From contig NZ_CP014304.1 of NCBI RefSeq assembly GCF_001562275.1, positions 3,100,001 to 3,164,000 on the forward strand: a stretch of 64,000 bases of DNA, given 5' to 3'. A program made the translations under genes and the position numbers. Origin of the DNA: Hymenobacter sp. PAMC 26628. GTDB taxonomy: Bacteria > Bacteroidota > Bacteroidia > Cytophagales > Hymenobacteraceae. How positions within the stretch are numbered: position 1 is the first letter of the stretch; the number at the start of each line of letters is the position of its first letter. This document shows positions 53,092 through 61,436 of the stretch, in pieces. Under the pieces are notes generated by a model. It saw only the letters and a list, made by a program, of their open reading frames with translations, did no database searches and was not told the DNA's origin.

Positions 53092-54345
53092 ATGAAAACC
53101 ACCGCGTTGCTTCTGCTAGTGTCGGTCCTGGCCTTGAGCCGCCCCGCTCGCGCCCAAACCGGCTGCCCCGACCCGCAGGCCACCAACTACAACCCCGCCG
53201 CCCGCCTCAACGACGGCTCGTGCCAGTACGCCCCCACCGCCGCGGCGCTGCCCGCCAAGGCCCCGCTCGACGCGGCCGTGCCCGAAACCTCGGGCCTCCA
53301 GCTGGCCGCCGGGGCCCTGTGGACCTTCAACGACGGGGGCAACCCGCCGGTGCTGTTCCGGGTAGACTCAGCCACCGGCCGCGCCGTGCAGCAAGTGCGC
53401 GTCGTCAACTACCCCAACACCGATTGGGAGGACATTGCCGCCGACGCCCGCTACCTGTACCTGGGCGACTTTGGCAACAACTATGGCAACCGGCGCGACC
53501 TGCGCCTGCTGCGCGTGCCGCTGGCCGGCCTGGGCCCCGCGGCCGATACGGTGTCGGCCCAGGCCATCAACTTCTACTACCCCGACCAAACGACGTTCGG
53601 CGGGGGCCTCAACAACCACGACTACGACTGCGAGGCCGTGTTTTTCCGCAACGACTCGCTGCACCTCTTCACCAAGGACTGGGCCGACCACCGCACCCGC
53701 TACTATACCGTGCCGGCCGTGCCCGGCACCCACGCCGCCCACCTCAAGGCCACCTTTAATGTAAACGGCCTGATTACGGCCGCCGACCTCAGCGCCGACG
53801 GTACCGCCGCGGCCCTGCTGGGCTACGACGAAACCACCGGGGCCACCTTCGTGTGGCTGCTGTCGGACTTCCCGGGCACGCAGTTTTTCCGGGGCAACAA
53901 GCGGCGCATCGAGCTGCCCAGCGCGGCGCTGGTGGGGCAAGTCGAAGGCGTGTGCTTCGCCGGGAGCCGCCGGCTTTTGGTGTCTAATGAGCGGGTGACG
54001 GTGGGGCCCCTCACCGTGCCGCAACGGCTGTACGCCCTGAACGTGGGGCGCTGGCTGCCGGCCCCGGCGGTGGTGACGGCCGCGGCCACGATGGGGCCCC
54101 GGGCGGGCCTGCGCGTGTACCCGGTGCCCGTCGCCCACACGCTGCGCGTGGAGCGGGCCGGTGCGGGCCCCGGCGCGCTGGCCCTCACGCTGCTCGATTT
54201 GCGGGGCCGCGCCGTGGCCACCGGCCAGCTGCCCGCCGGGGCCCCGGCGGGGGCCCTGGACGTGGCCGGGCTGGCCCCGGGGGCCTACGTGCTGCGGGCC
54301 CAGGGGGCAGCGGGCGTGGTTTCGCAGAAAATAGTGGTGCGCTAG
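53092..54345 (+). CDS. Secreted protein with C-terminal type IX sorting domain
   Basis: A 417-residue surface or secreted protein. The signal peptide ends near RPARAQ. A short TSP3-like segment GCPDPQATNYNPAARLNDGS follows. The middle is a beta-propeller-like domain (LWTFNDGGNPPVLFRVD, YLYLGDFGNNYGNRRDLRLL). The last 75 residues are a type-A sorting domain (LRVYPVPVAHTLRVE, GLAPGAYVLRAQ, QKIVVR end), cut off on export by a PorU-type sortase. PorU2/PorV2-like genes occur earlier in the window. Confidence 0.86.
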   Translation: MKTTALLLLVSVLALSRPARAQTGCPDPQATNYNPAARLNDGSCQYAPTAAALPAKAPLDAAVPETSGLQLAAGALWTFNDGGNPPVLFRVDSATGRAVQQVRVVNYPNTDWEDIAADARYLYLGDFGNNYGNRRDLRLLRVPLAGLGPAADTVSAQAINFYYPDQTTFGGGLNNHDYDCEAVFFRNDSLHLFTKDWADHRTRYYTVPAVPGTHAAHLKATFNVNGLITAADLSADGTAAALLGYDETTGATFVWLLSDFPGTQFFRGNKRRIELPSAALVGQVEGVCFAGSRRLLVSNERVTVGPLTVPQRLYALNVGRWLPAPAVVTAAATMGPRAGLRVYPVPVAHTLRVERAGAGPGALALTLLDLRGRAVATGQLPAGAPAGALDVAGLAPGAYVLRAQGAAGVVSQKIVVR

Positions 54346-54490
54346 CGGCGGCCGGCGCACCGGATTGGCGGCGGCCGGTATCTTCGGGGCCCCAACTCCC
54401 GTTAAGCCGGGGGCGGCGGGCGCGCCGGTGGCCGCCCGCATTTTTCCGTTCTTACGTTGCCAGGTAATTATTGGCAGGCTTGTAAGCCGC

Positions 54491-54524
54491 TGACTAACAA
54501 CCGACAACTAGCAACTGACAACTC
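54491..54524. repeat. CAACCGACAACTAGCAACTG repeat upstream of the sugar mutase gene
   Basis: TGACTAACAACCGACAACTA, then GCAACTGACAACTC, is a copy of the dispersed AACTGACAAC family lying 35 bp before the mutase start. Confidence 0.6.
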
Positions 54525-54558
54525 GTTTACTCTCTTCCCTCCTATTCTTTCCGTTCGC

Positions 54559-56295
54559 ATGGCCCTCGCCCCCGACATCCAGCAAAAAGTAAACGCCTGG
54601 CTCACGCCGGCTTACGACGCCGACACCCAGGCGGCCATCCGCGCCCAGCTCGACGCCGGGCAGGACGATGCCCTCACCGACGCCTTTTACCGGACCCTGG
54701 AGTTCGGCACCGGCGGCCTGCGCGGCGTGATGGGCCCCGGCTCGAACCGCATGAACCGCTACACGCTGGGCATGGCCACCCAGGGCCTGTGCAACTACTT
54801 GCTGCAGAGCTTCCCAGACCAGGAAATCAAAGTGGCCATTGCCCACGACTCGCGCAACAACAGCCCCGAGTTTGCGCGCATCGCGGCGGGCATCTTCTCG
54901 GCCAACGGCATCACGGTGTACTTATTTGACAGCCTGCGGCCCACGCCCGAATTGTCGTTTGCCATCCGCCAGCTGGGCTGCCAGAGCGGCTGCGTCATCA
55001 CGGCCTCGCACAACCCCAAGGAGTACAACGGCTATAAAGTATACTGGAACGACGGGGCCCAGGTAGTGGCGCCGCACGACGCGAACATTATCAAAGAAGT
55101 CAATAAAATCACCGACATCGGCGCGGTAAAATTTGCCGCCGTCGACACGCTCATCCACCTTATCGGCCACGACCTGGACGACCAGTACCTCACCGAGGTG
55201 CAAAAGCTGAGCGTGGACCCCGCCGCCATCAAGCGGCAGCACGATTTGAAGATTGTGTACACGCCACTGCACGGCTCGGGCATCACGCTGGTGCCGGGGG
55301 CTCTGCAACGCTTTGGCTTCGACAACGTGCACATCGTGCAGGCCCAGGCCACGCCCGACGGTAACTTTCCCACCGTGCAAAGCCCCAACCCGGAGGAAAA
55401 ATCGGCCATGCAAATGGCCCTGGACCTGGCCAAGGAGCTCGACGCCGACATCGTGCTCGCCACCGACCCCGACGCCGACCGCGTGGGCCTGGGCGTGAAA
55501 AACGATAAGGGCGAGTGGGTGCTGCTCAACGGCAACCAGACGGCCGCGCTGCTCACCAACTACTTGCTGGGGGCCCGCCACCGCGCCAAGAAGTTGGCGC
55601 CCAACGACTTCATGGTGTACACCATCGTGACGAGCGACATCCTCGGCGACATTGCGCGCCACTACCACGTGAAGAGCTACAACACGCTCACCGGCTTCAA
55701 GTACATCGCCGGCCTCATCCGCGACCTGGCGGGCGAGGAGAACTACCTCTGCGGCGGCGAGGAAAGCTACGGCTACCTCATCGGCGATTTTGTGCGCGAC
55801 AAGGACGCCGTGTCGGCCTGCGCGCTGGCCGCCGAAATGGCCGCCGTGGCTAAAGGCCAGGGCCGCACCCTCTACGAGGAGCTGGCCCAGATGTACGCCC
55901 AGTTCGGCCTCTACCAGGAAGACCTGATTTCGCTGACCAAGAAGGGCCAGCGCGGCGCCGAAGAAATCCAGGAGATGATGGCCGGCCTGCGCCAGCGCCC
56001 GCCCGCCACCATCGCCGGCCAGCCGGTGGTGGAAATCCGCGACTACCAAACCGGCCAAATCCGCGACCTGCGCACCGGCGTGGCCACCGAAACCGGCATG
56101 GAAAGCTCCAACGTGCTCCAGTTCATCCTCGAAGATGGCAGCAAGATTTCGGCCCGCCCCAGCGGCACCGAGCCCAAAATTAAGTTCTACTTCAGCGTGC
56201 GCCACCCCCTCAAGTCGGTGGTGGACTTCGAGCTGACCCAGCGCCAGGCCAAGGAGAAAATCCAGGCTATCATCGACGACATGCAGTTGAAATAG
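54559..56295 (+). CDS. Phosphoglucomutase/phosphomannomutase-type phosphosugar mutase
   Basis: A 578-residue cytoplasmic alpha-D-phosphohexomutase. The phosphoserine loop is CVITASHNPKEYNGYKVYW. The Mg site is ATDPDADRVGLGV. The sugar-binding loop is CGGEESYGYLIGDFVRDKDA, and the phosphate-binding loop is RPSGTEPKIKFYF. It interconverts hexose 1- and 6-phosphates. Length and motif spelling fit the PgcA-like group. The ATG at 54559 follows a repeat and was chosen because the domain begins there. Confidence 0.95.
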   Translation: MALAPDIQQKVNAWLTPAYDADTQAAIRAQLDAGQDDALTDAFYRTLEFGTGGLRGVMGPGSNRMNRYTLGMATQGLCNYLLQSFPDQEIKVAIAHDSRNNSPEFARIAAGIFSANGITVYLFDSLRPTPELSFAIRQLGCQSGCVITASHNPKEYNGYKVYWNDGAQVVAPHDANIIKEVNKITDIGAVKFAAVDTLIHLIGHDLDDQYLTEVQKLSVDPAAIKRQHDLKIVYTPLHGSGITLVPGALQRFGFDNVHIVQAQATPDGNFPTVQSPNPEEKSAMQMALDLAKELDADIVLATDPDADRVGLGVKNDKGEWVLLNGNQTAALLTNYLLGARHRAKKLAPNDFMVYTIVTSDILGDIARHYHVKSYNTLTGFKYIAGLIRDLAGEENYLCGGEESYGYLIGDFVRDKDAVSACALAAEMAAVAKGQGRTLYEELAQMYAQFGLYQEDLISLTKKGQRGAEEIQEMMAGLRQRPPATIAGQPVVEIRDYQTGQIRDLRTGVATETGMESSNVLQFILEDGSKISARPSGTEPKIKFYFSVRHPLKSVVDFELTQRQAKEKIQAIIDDMQLK

Positions 56296-56338
56296 CCCCG
56301 GGGCCCCACTCCGCCGCCCGGCAGTAAATTTTACGTTT

Positions 56339-56374
56339 CGGTCCCAAATCTCATCGGTTTGGGACCGTTTTTTT
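56339..56374 (+). terminator. Terminator after the sugar mutase gene
   Basis: CGGTCCCAAA (56339-56348) pairs with TTTGGGACCG (56358-56367), followed by seven T. It is a textbook intrinsic terminator. Confidence 0.92.
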
Positions 56375-56470
56375 GTGCCCACTGCGTACATTGGGAAGGA
56401 TTACATTATTCGTCGATTTTTATTCATTATTGCCTGAACACCTTGTACTTATAACCCAAACCTTTATACG

Positions 56471-56983
56471 ATGGCCCGGTATTTTACCTGTTATTTGCAC
56501 CGGCACGGTGCCACCTATCAGCGGCGTATCTGGTACCTGGCCGGGCTGGGCACGGGCCTGGTTGCGGCGGCCCTTTTTGTGCCCTGGGGCGCGTGGCAAC
56601 CCCTGCTGGCGGTGGGGGCCCTGGTTCCGTACTGCACCATCCTGCCGCTGCTCGCCAAAACCAAGCAACTGGCCCTGGACCGGCCCCACGGCCAGTTCCG
56701 CTACTTCACCACGGTTTTCGGCCTTGCGCTGGGCGCCTGGCAGCCGCTGCCCCGCGTGAGCAAGGTCATCGTGAAGCCCTTCACGCAGGACGAGCCCGCC
56801 GTGGCCGCCCCCACCGCCCTGCGCAAGGGCCCGCCCCGGGCGCGGGTAGTGCTGCTCTCGGTGCCCGCGTCTCGCCAGGCCATCATCGCCGGCAAGTTCC
56901 GCGCCGACCAGGAGTTCGAAGCGCTGCTCTTCGCCAAAGTGGTGGCCATGTACCTGGACGTGGAAGGCTTCGTGTTTGGGTAA
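56471..56983 (+). CDS. Small membrane protein of unknown function
   Basis: A 170-residue protein with two membrane segments (about 22-38 and 42-62; AGLGTGLVAAALFVPWGAW and LLAVGALVPYCTILPLLA). A soluble tail follows containing RARVVLLSVPASRQAIIAGK and a C-terminal LDVEGFVFG. No family is recognised. It converges on ubiB. Confidence 0.62.
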   Translation: MARYFTCYLHRHGATYQRRIWYLAGLGTGLVAAALFVPWGAWQPLLAVGALVPYCTILPLLAKTKQLALDRPHGQFRYFTTVFGLALGAWQPLPRVSKVIVKPFTQDEPAVAAPTALRKGPPRARVVLLSVPASRQAIIAGKFRADQEFEALLFAKVVAMYLDVEGFVFG

Positions 56984-57006
56984 GCCGGCAAGTGGAGCCC
57001 TATAAG

Positions 57007-58692
57007 TTACCCTTTCCGCTCGCGGCTGGTGCCCAATAGTAGCAGAATCAGCAGGAAGAAGGCGGTGGTGCCCAGGCTCCACCACGTAATGGCTGCTACG
57101 CCGTGGTAGTAACGCATGGTGGGCGCGTAGTGGCCCACCAGCGTGAAGCCCGAAAACACCAGCCCCGCCACGCACAGCAGCCCCAGGATGGTGCGGCTCA
57201 CGAGCTGGTCGGCTTTGCGCAGCAGCGTGGTGTAGCCACTCAGCTCCACTTTCACGCGCAGCTCACCCTTGCTGATTTTGCGCACGATTTGGCGCACGTC
57301 GGCGGGCAGGGTTTGCAGCAGGGCCAGCAGTTGGGTGCCGGTGTACTCGGCCTCGTTGAGGATGTTTTCGGGCGAGTATTGCTCGCGCACGATGCGGGCC
57401 CCGTAGGGCCGCACAAACTCGAAGGTGTTGAAGCTAGGGTGCAGCACCTTGCCGATGCCTTCGAGAATAACCAGGGCCCTAAGGATGAGGAAGATGGCGC
57501 CCGGCACCTGCAATTTGTAGTCGTAGATGACGGTTTGGAGGCGGTCGGCGAGGTCGCTCATGCTCATCTCCTTCACGTCGAGCAAAGCGAAATCCTCAAT
57601 CAGCAAACTCAGGTCGCTCTCAAAGGCGCGCATGTCGGGGATTTCCGCCGTCAGGGCCAGGCGGCGGAAGCTGGCGGCCATGCCGCGCGCATCCTGCCGG
57701 GCCATGCCGATGAACACGCCCGCAAAGGCATACTTCTGCTGCTTGGTGAGCTTGCCCACCATGCCGAAGTCGATGAGCACGATGCGGCCGTCGGGCTGCA
57801 CCAGCACATTGCCCGGGTGCGGGTCGGCGTGGAACACCCCGAACTCAAAAATCTGGGTCAGGTAGATGTCCATGCCCGTTTCGGCCACCTTGGCCGGGCT
57901 AAGGCCCCAGGCTTCGAGTTGCGCCCGGTCCGTGATTTTGCAGCCGTCCACGTACTCAATCACCAGCACCTTGGCTGTGCTCAGCTCGCGGTAGGGCCGC
58001 GGGATGTAGAAGTTGGTGTAGCCGGCGTAGAGTTTCCGGAACTGCTCCATGGCGCGGGCTTCGGCGGTGTAGTCCAGCTCCTTGCTCATGCTGCGCTCGA
58101 AGGCATCCACCACGTCCTGGGGGTTGGCCAGGCCCTGGTTGCGCAAAAAGCCGCCCGTCAGGCGCACCAGCTCGTGCAGCAGGGCCAGGTCGCCGCGCAC
58201 CTTGTCCTGCACGCCGGGGCGTTGGATTTTCACCACCACGTCCTCGCCCGTGCGCAAGCGCGCCCGGTGCACCTGCCCGATGCTGGCTGAGCCAATCGGC
58301 ACGTCGTCAAAAGCACTGAATACCTCCTCCAAAGGCCGGCCCAGCTCGTCGGCCACAATCTGGCGGGCCACGGCCACGTCGAAGGGCGGCACGTTGCTTT
58401 GCAGCTTCTCAAACTCGTCGATGAGGGCCTCGGGCAGCAAGTCGGCGCGGTTGCTCAGGGCCTGGGCCAGCTTGATGAAGGTGGGCCCCAGCTCCTCAAT
58501 CACCAGGCGGGCGCGCTCCCAGCGCGTGGTGTCAAACACGGTGCGCTCGGCGCGCTGCCAGCTCACGCGGCGGCTGGCGCCCACCAGCCGGCGCAGGGGC
58601 GTGGTCGTCACCACGTCCTCGAAGCCGTACTTGAGCAGCACCTCCCCCACTTCTTTGAGGCGCGTGAGGTTGGAAATCGTATTCTTGAACAT
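57007..58692 (-). CDS. ubiB: UbiB/AarF-type atypical kinase
   Basis: A 561-residue ABC1-family protein. Its motifs are PIGSASIGQVHRARL and VVVKIQRPGV (invariant Lys), HADPHPGNVLV and IVLIDFGMVG (metal-binding DFG). The N-terminal extension reads FIKLAQALSNRADLLP where the family usually has KxGQ. Two membrane helices end the protein (about 500-520 and 533-555). These proteins support isoprenoid-quinone synthesis or lipid handling; Bacteroidota make menaquinone, so the substrate differs from that of E. coli UbiB. The start at 58692 precedes the conserved helix. Confidence 0.92.
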   Translation of the reverse strand: MFKNTISNLTRLKEVGEVLLKYGFEDVVTTTPLRRLVGASRRVSWQRAERTVFDTTRWERARLVIEELGPTFIKLAQALSNRADLLPEALIDEFEKLQSNVPPFDVAVARQIVADELGRPLEEVFSAFDDVPIGSASIGQVHRARLRTGEDVVVKIQRPGVQDKVRGDLALLHELVRLTGGFLRNQGLANPQDVVDAFERSMSKELDYTAEARAMEQFRKLYAGYTNFYIPRPYRELSTAKVLVIEYVDGCKITDRAQLEAWGLSPAKVAETGMDIYLTQIFEFGVFHADPHPGNVLVQPDGRIVLIDFGMVGKLTKQQKYAFAGVFIGMARQDARGMAASFRRLALTAEIPDMRAFESDLSLLIEDFALLDVKEMSMSDLADRLQTVIYDYKLQVPGAIFLILRALVILEGIGKVLHPSFNTFEFVRPYGARIVREQYSPENILNEAEYTGTQLLALLQTLPADVRQIVRKISKGELRVKVELSGYTTLLRKADQLVSRTILGLLCVAGLVFSGFTLVGHYAPTMRYYHGVAAITWWSLGTTAFFLLILLLLGTSRERKG

Positions 58693-58906
58693 GGACCGCG
58701 GGTTTGACGGATTATTAGCGGAGGCAACGGCTTTTTTGGGGTTCCGCTCGTTTTTCGGGTTGGGGCGGCAAGCTACGGCGGGGCCCCGGGCTGCCAGCTT
58801 TTCGCCAGCTGCCTGGCAGTAGCTACTCGGCCAGGGCCTCTGGTCTCCAATCGGTTCAACAATTGCCAGGCGGCCGGCGGCCCAACGCTGGGGCCCCACA
58901 AGCCAA

Positions 58907-58938
58907 AAAATCCGTTTGCCCACCGGCAAACGGATTTT
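58907..58938. terminator. Bidirectional hairpin beside the phasin-like gene
   Basis: AAAATCCGTTTGCC (58907-58920) pairs with GGCAAACGGATTTT (58925-58938) around CACC. It lies just downstream of the phasin-like gene on the minus strand and carries A/T runs on both sides. Confidence 0.85.
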
Positions 58939-58964
58939 CTATTTTGCTAACCTAAACGTGGGGC

Positions 58965-59444
58965 TTACGCCTCAGACGAACCGGCGGACGCGGCGGGCTT
59001 TTTGGCTGCGGCGCGGGGCTTGGCGGGGGCTTTGGGGGCCCCGGCCTTGGCGGCGGCCGATTTTTGAGCCGTGCCAGCAGTGGCGCTTACTTGGTCGGCG
59101 GCTTTTTTGGTGGCGCCGGCCACTTTGCTGGCCACGCTGCTAGCGGCTTTGGAGGCTCCGGTTTTCTTGGCGGGGGCTTTTTTGGCGGGGGCGGCCGGTG
59201 CCTTGCCTTTGGCTTTGAGGCCCACCGAGTCCTTCATACGCTCGGCGAGGCCCTTGAATTGTTTTTCTAGCTCGGTGCGCTTGGTTTCGCTGCTTTTCAG
59301 CAGGTCGTCCACAATTTTCTTGCCTTCCTGCTCGCTGAGTTTGCTGTCTTTCACCAGGGAGTCGATGGTGCTTTGCACTTTCTTGTTGCCTTGGGCCAGG
59401 TAGCCCACCCCGGCATTAATGAACTTTTTGAACAGGTCTTCCAT
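58965..59444 (-). CDS. Phasin-like protein with Ala/Lys/Pro-rich tail
   Basis: A 159-residue protein. Residues 1-75 form a helical phasin-like domain (MEDLFKKFINAGVGYLAQGN, VQSTIDSLVKDSKLSEQEGK, KRTELEKQFKGLAERM). The rest is a basic low-complexity tail of KAPAKK and KAA units like that of histone H1 or PhaF. Such proteins bind polyhydroxyalkanoate granules or DNA. No PHA synthase is in the window, so the role is open. Confidence 0.7.
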   Translation of the reverse strand: MEDLFKKFINAGVGYLAQGNKKVQSTIDSLVKDSKLSEQEGKKIVDDLLKSSETKRTELEKQFKGLAERMKDSVGLKAKGKAPAAPAKKAPAKKTGASKAASSVASKVAGATKKAADQVSATAGTAQKSAAAKAGAPKAPAKPRAAAKKPAASAGSSEA

Positions 59445-59558
59445 GACGAAAAAAGGGTTGAAGTGGAAAAAGAGAAGAATTGGTGGCCCGGGTGCGCCCG
59501 CAGCTGGTGGGGCCCCGGAGCAGTTTACGAATATTTCAGCAAATGGCGGGCCGGGGCC

Positions 59559-60728
59559 CTAAGGCTTGCGCCCGAGCTTGTTGTTCCGGTAGCCCCTGAT
59601 GGCCAGCGGAATCCAGCCCAGCAGTGGAATGAAGTAGGCCAGCACGAGGGGGTTGCGCCACAGCATTCGCCAGAACGCGCCGGGCGCGTCGAGGCGCATC
59701 TTGAAGTTCCGCTCGCCGTTCGTCACAAAGCGGCGCTCGAACTCAGCAAACGCCGCGGGCCAGGCAAAGGGCAAAAAGAACGGGAAGAAGCGGCGGTTTT
59801 CTTTCATGCGCTGCCACAGCTCGCGCCATTGGTAGGGGTGCTGGCCGTGGGCGGCCACGGCGGCGTCGAGCTCGGCCTGCATGCGGCCGCGCACCTGCTC
59901 GCCCAGGGCCTCGTACTCGGGGCGCGTCAGCTCGGCAGGGGCCTTGGCGGTGAGGTCGGTGGGCCGGATGCGGGTGCCCATCACGAAGGTGAGCTTGGCC
60001 GGCAGGGCCAGGTAAAACGCCCAGGGCTGCACCAGCACCAGCAGCAGCAGCACGGTGAGGGGCAGGAACGGGATGCCGATTTTCTTCACCAGCCGGTCGA
60101 TCCAGCCCACGGTATAGGCGTAGGGGTTGAGGTACTCGGCGTTGACGGTGTAGAAGGGCACGATGTCGGTGCCGTGCTCCAGGGCCAGGCGGATCATGCT
60201 GGTGGCCAGGCGCTGCAGCTCGTACTTGTGGTTGAAGCCCTTGCCGATGCCGGGCACGCCCTCGGGGTACACCATCAGGTTGTGGTCCTGGTAGTACATC
60301 ATGGTTTCGAAGTTGCGCGTGGTGGCGTCCACGCTGCCGCACTTCTTCCAAAAATCGCGCACCAGGTAGGGGTTCATCAGCGTGGTGGCCGAGAGCAGCG
60401 GGGCCGAGAGCGGCCGGGGCAGGTCGTGCAGGTGGCCGTGGCGCTGCTGCAAGTGGCGCCACAGGTGCGAGAGGGCCACGATGGCGTCCCAAGGAAAGGC
60501 CATGCCCGAGTGGTTCGAGGCAAAAATCAGCGGCCGGTCGGGGTTGTTGCGCTGCGGGTAGTCCTCGAAGCCCACTAGCTTGGAGCGGAACCACACCCGG
60601 TCGAGGAGCTGCAGAATGTTCTCGTCCAGCGTTTGGGTAAACTCTTCCTTAAAGTAGTCGTTGTAGATATGCTGGTTGGCCGCTAAGTCGGGCGGGAGCG
60701 GCGCAGAAGCAACAATTGGGCGGAGCAT
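59559..60728 (-). CDS. PlsC-like 1-acylglycerol-3-phosphate acyltransferase family protein
   Basis: A 389-residue acyltransferase-like protein. The His-Asp motif region is FASNHSGMAFPWDA, wider than the usual H-x4-D, and the substrate-binding block is MVYPEGVPGIGKG (EG-type). Hydrophobic segments occur near 230-255 and at the C-terminus (LVLAYFIPLLGWIPLA). It most likely acylates a lipid at the inner membrane, but the unusual catalytic spacing leaves the substrate uncertain. Confidence 0.8.
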   Translation of the reverse strand: MLRPIVASAPLPPDLAANQHIYNDYFKEEFTQTLDENILQLLDRVWFRSKLVGFEDYPQRNNPDRPLIFASNHSGMAFPWDAIVALSHLWRHLQQRHGHLHDLPRPLSAPLLSATTLMNPYLVRDFWKKCGSVDATTRNFETMMYYQDHNLMVYPEGVPGIGKGFNHKYELQRLATSMIRLALEHGTDIVPFYTVNAEYLNPYAYTVGWIDRLVKKIGIPFLPLTVLLLLVLVQPWAFYLALPAKLTFVMGTRIRPTDLTAKAPAELTRPEYEALGEQVRGRMQAELDAAVAAHGQHPYQWRELWQRMKENRRFFPFFLPFAWPAAFAEFERRFVTNGERNFKMRLDAPGAFWRMLWRNPLVLAYFIPLLGWIPLAIRGYRNNKLGRKP

Positions 60729-60740
60729 GGGCGGCGGGCG

Positions 60741-60772
60741 GGCGGGGCCGGGAAGGTACCGAGTTTTGGGGA
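60741..60772. repeat. Left copy of a 32-bp direct repeat bracketing the toxin-like island
   Basis: It starts GGCGGGGCCGGGAAGGTACC and ends with GTTTTGGGGA. It matches 63342-63373 at 29 of 32 positions. It is followed by ~21-bp-spaced variants such as GGAGCGAGTTTTGGCAAACG. Confidence 0.7.
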
Positions 60773-60932
60773 ATCGGGTTTTAAGGAGCGGGGTTTGGCG
60801 AGTGAGAAACGGGGAGCGAGTTTTGGCAAACGGCTATTCATATTAAGTAATTATTAACTAAATATTTTTCACTATACACTCATAAGCGCCTGATTTTCTT
60901 GGGGTTCCTTTTCATCCTTTCCTGTTTACCCC

Positions 60933-61433
60933 GTGAAAGCACCCTTACTTACCGCGGCAGCTTTGCTGCTCGGCAGCGCAGCGCGCGCCCAAACATCTCC
61001 ATTGTTCGTGCTCAGTGCAGAGCCGACCAATGCCTCTGTAGAGGAAACGCTGTTCCCACAATTAGACGCGCAACGCCACCTCGACATACGCACGGCGCGT
61101 ACTGGCCAAGCCGCCGTGCGCCTCGCCGCACAGCCAGTGCCCGCTACGCTCGCCTCCCGCCTCGTGCCCGTGCGGCAGGGCCAAGTGCTGGACCTGACGG
61201 TATACGCCCACTACGCCAGCACTGCGCCACACAAATGGCTGGTGCCCGCCGCCGAAGCGTTGGCTGCCGGATTGGTATTAAGCGCCGTACCTGCCGTCCA
61301 CACCACTCCTGGTGACCGGCCAGTGGCCAATAACCGCCGACTTCTACCAATAGCAGGGGTAGGTTTGGCACTAGCGGCCCCGCGCTGGCTACGGCCGGCC
61401 CAGCCCGGCCAGCCGCTGGCTTACGTGCAATAA
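60933..61433 (+). CDS. N-terminal part of an RHS-associated-type secreted protein, ending at an in-frame TAA
   Basis: A 166-residue frame with a signal peptide (MKAPLLTAAALLLGSAARAQ). A beta domain follows with GQVLDLTVYAHYASTAPHKW and a Pro-rich end LAYVQ. It stops at TAA 61431-61433, but the same frame continues without a shift into NLYDAAGACVGSARQLV at 61434. The two parts look like one domain split by a nonsense codon. From memory, similar sequence precedes the RHS core in Bacteroidota polymorphic toxins; that link is not tested. Confidence 0.65.
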   Translation: MKAPLLTAAALLLGSAARAQTSPLFVLSAEPTNASVEETLFPQLDAQRHLDIRTARTGQAAVRLAAQPVPATLASRLVPVRQGQVLDLTVYAHYASTAPHKWLVPAAEALAAGLVLSAVPAVHTTPGDRPVANNRRLLPIAGVGLALAAPRWLRPAQPGQPLAYVQ

Positions 61434-61436
61434 AAC

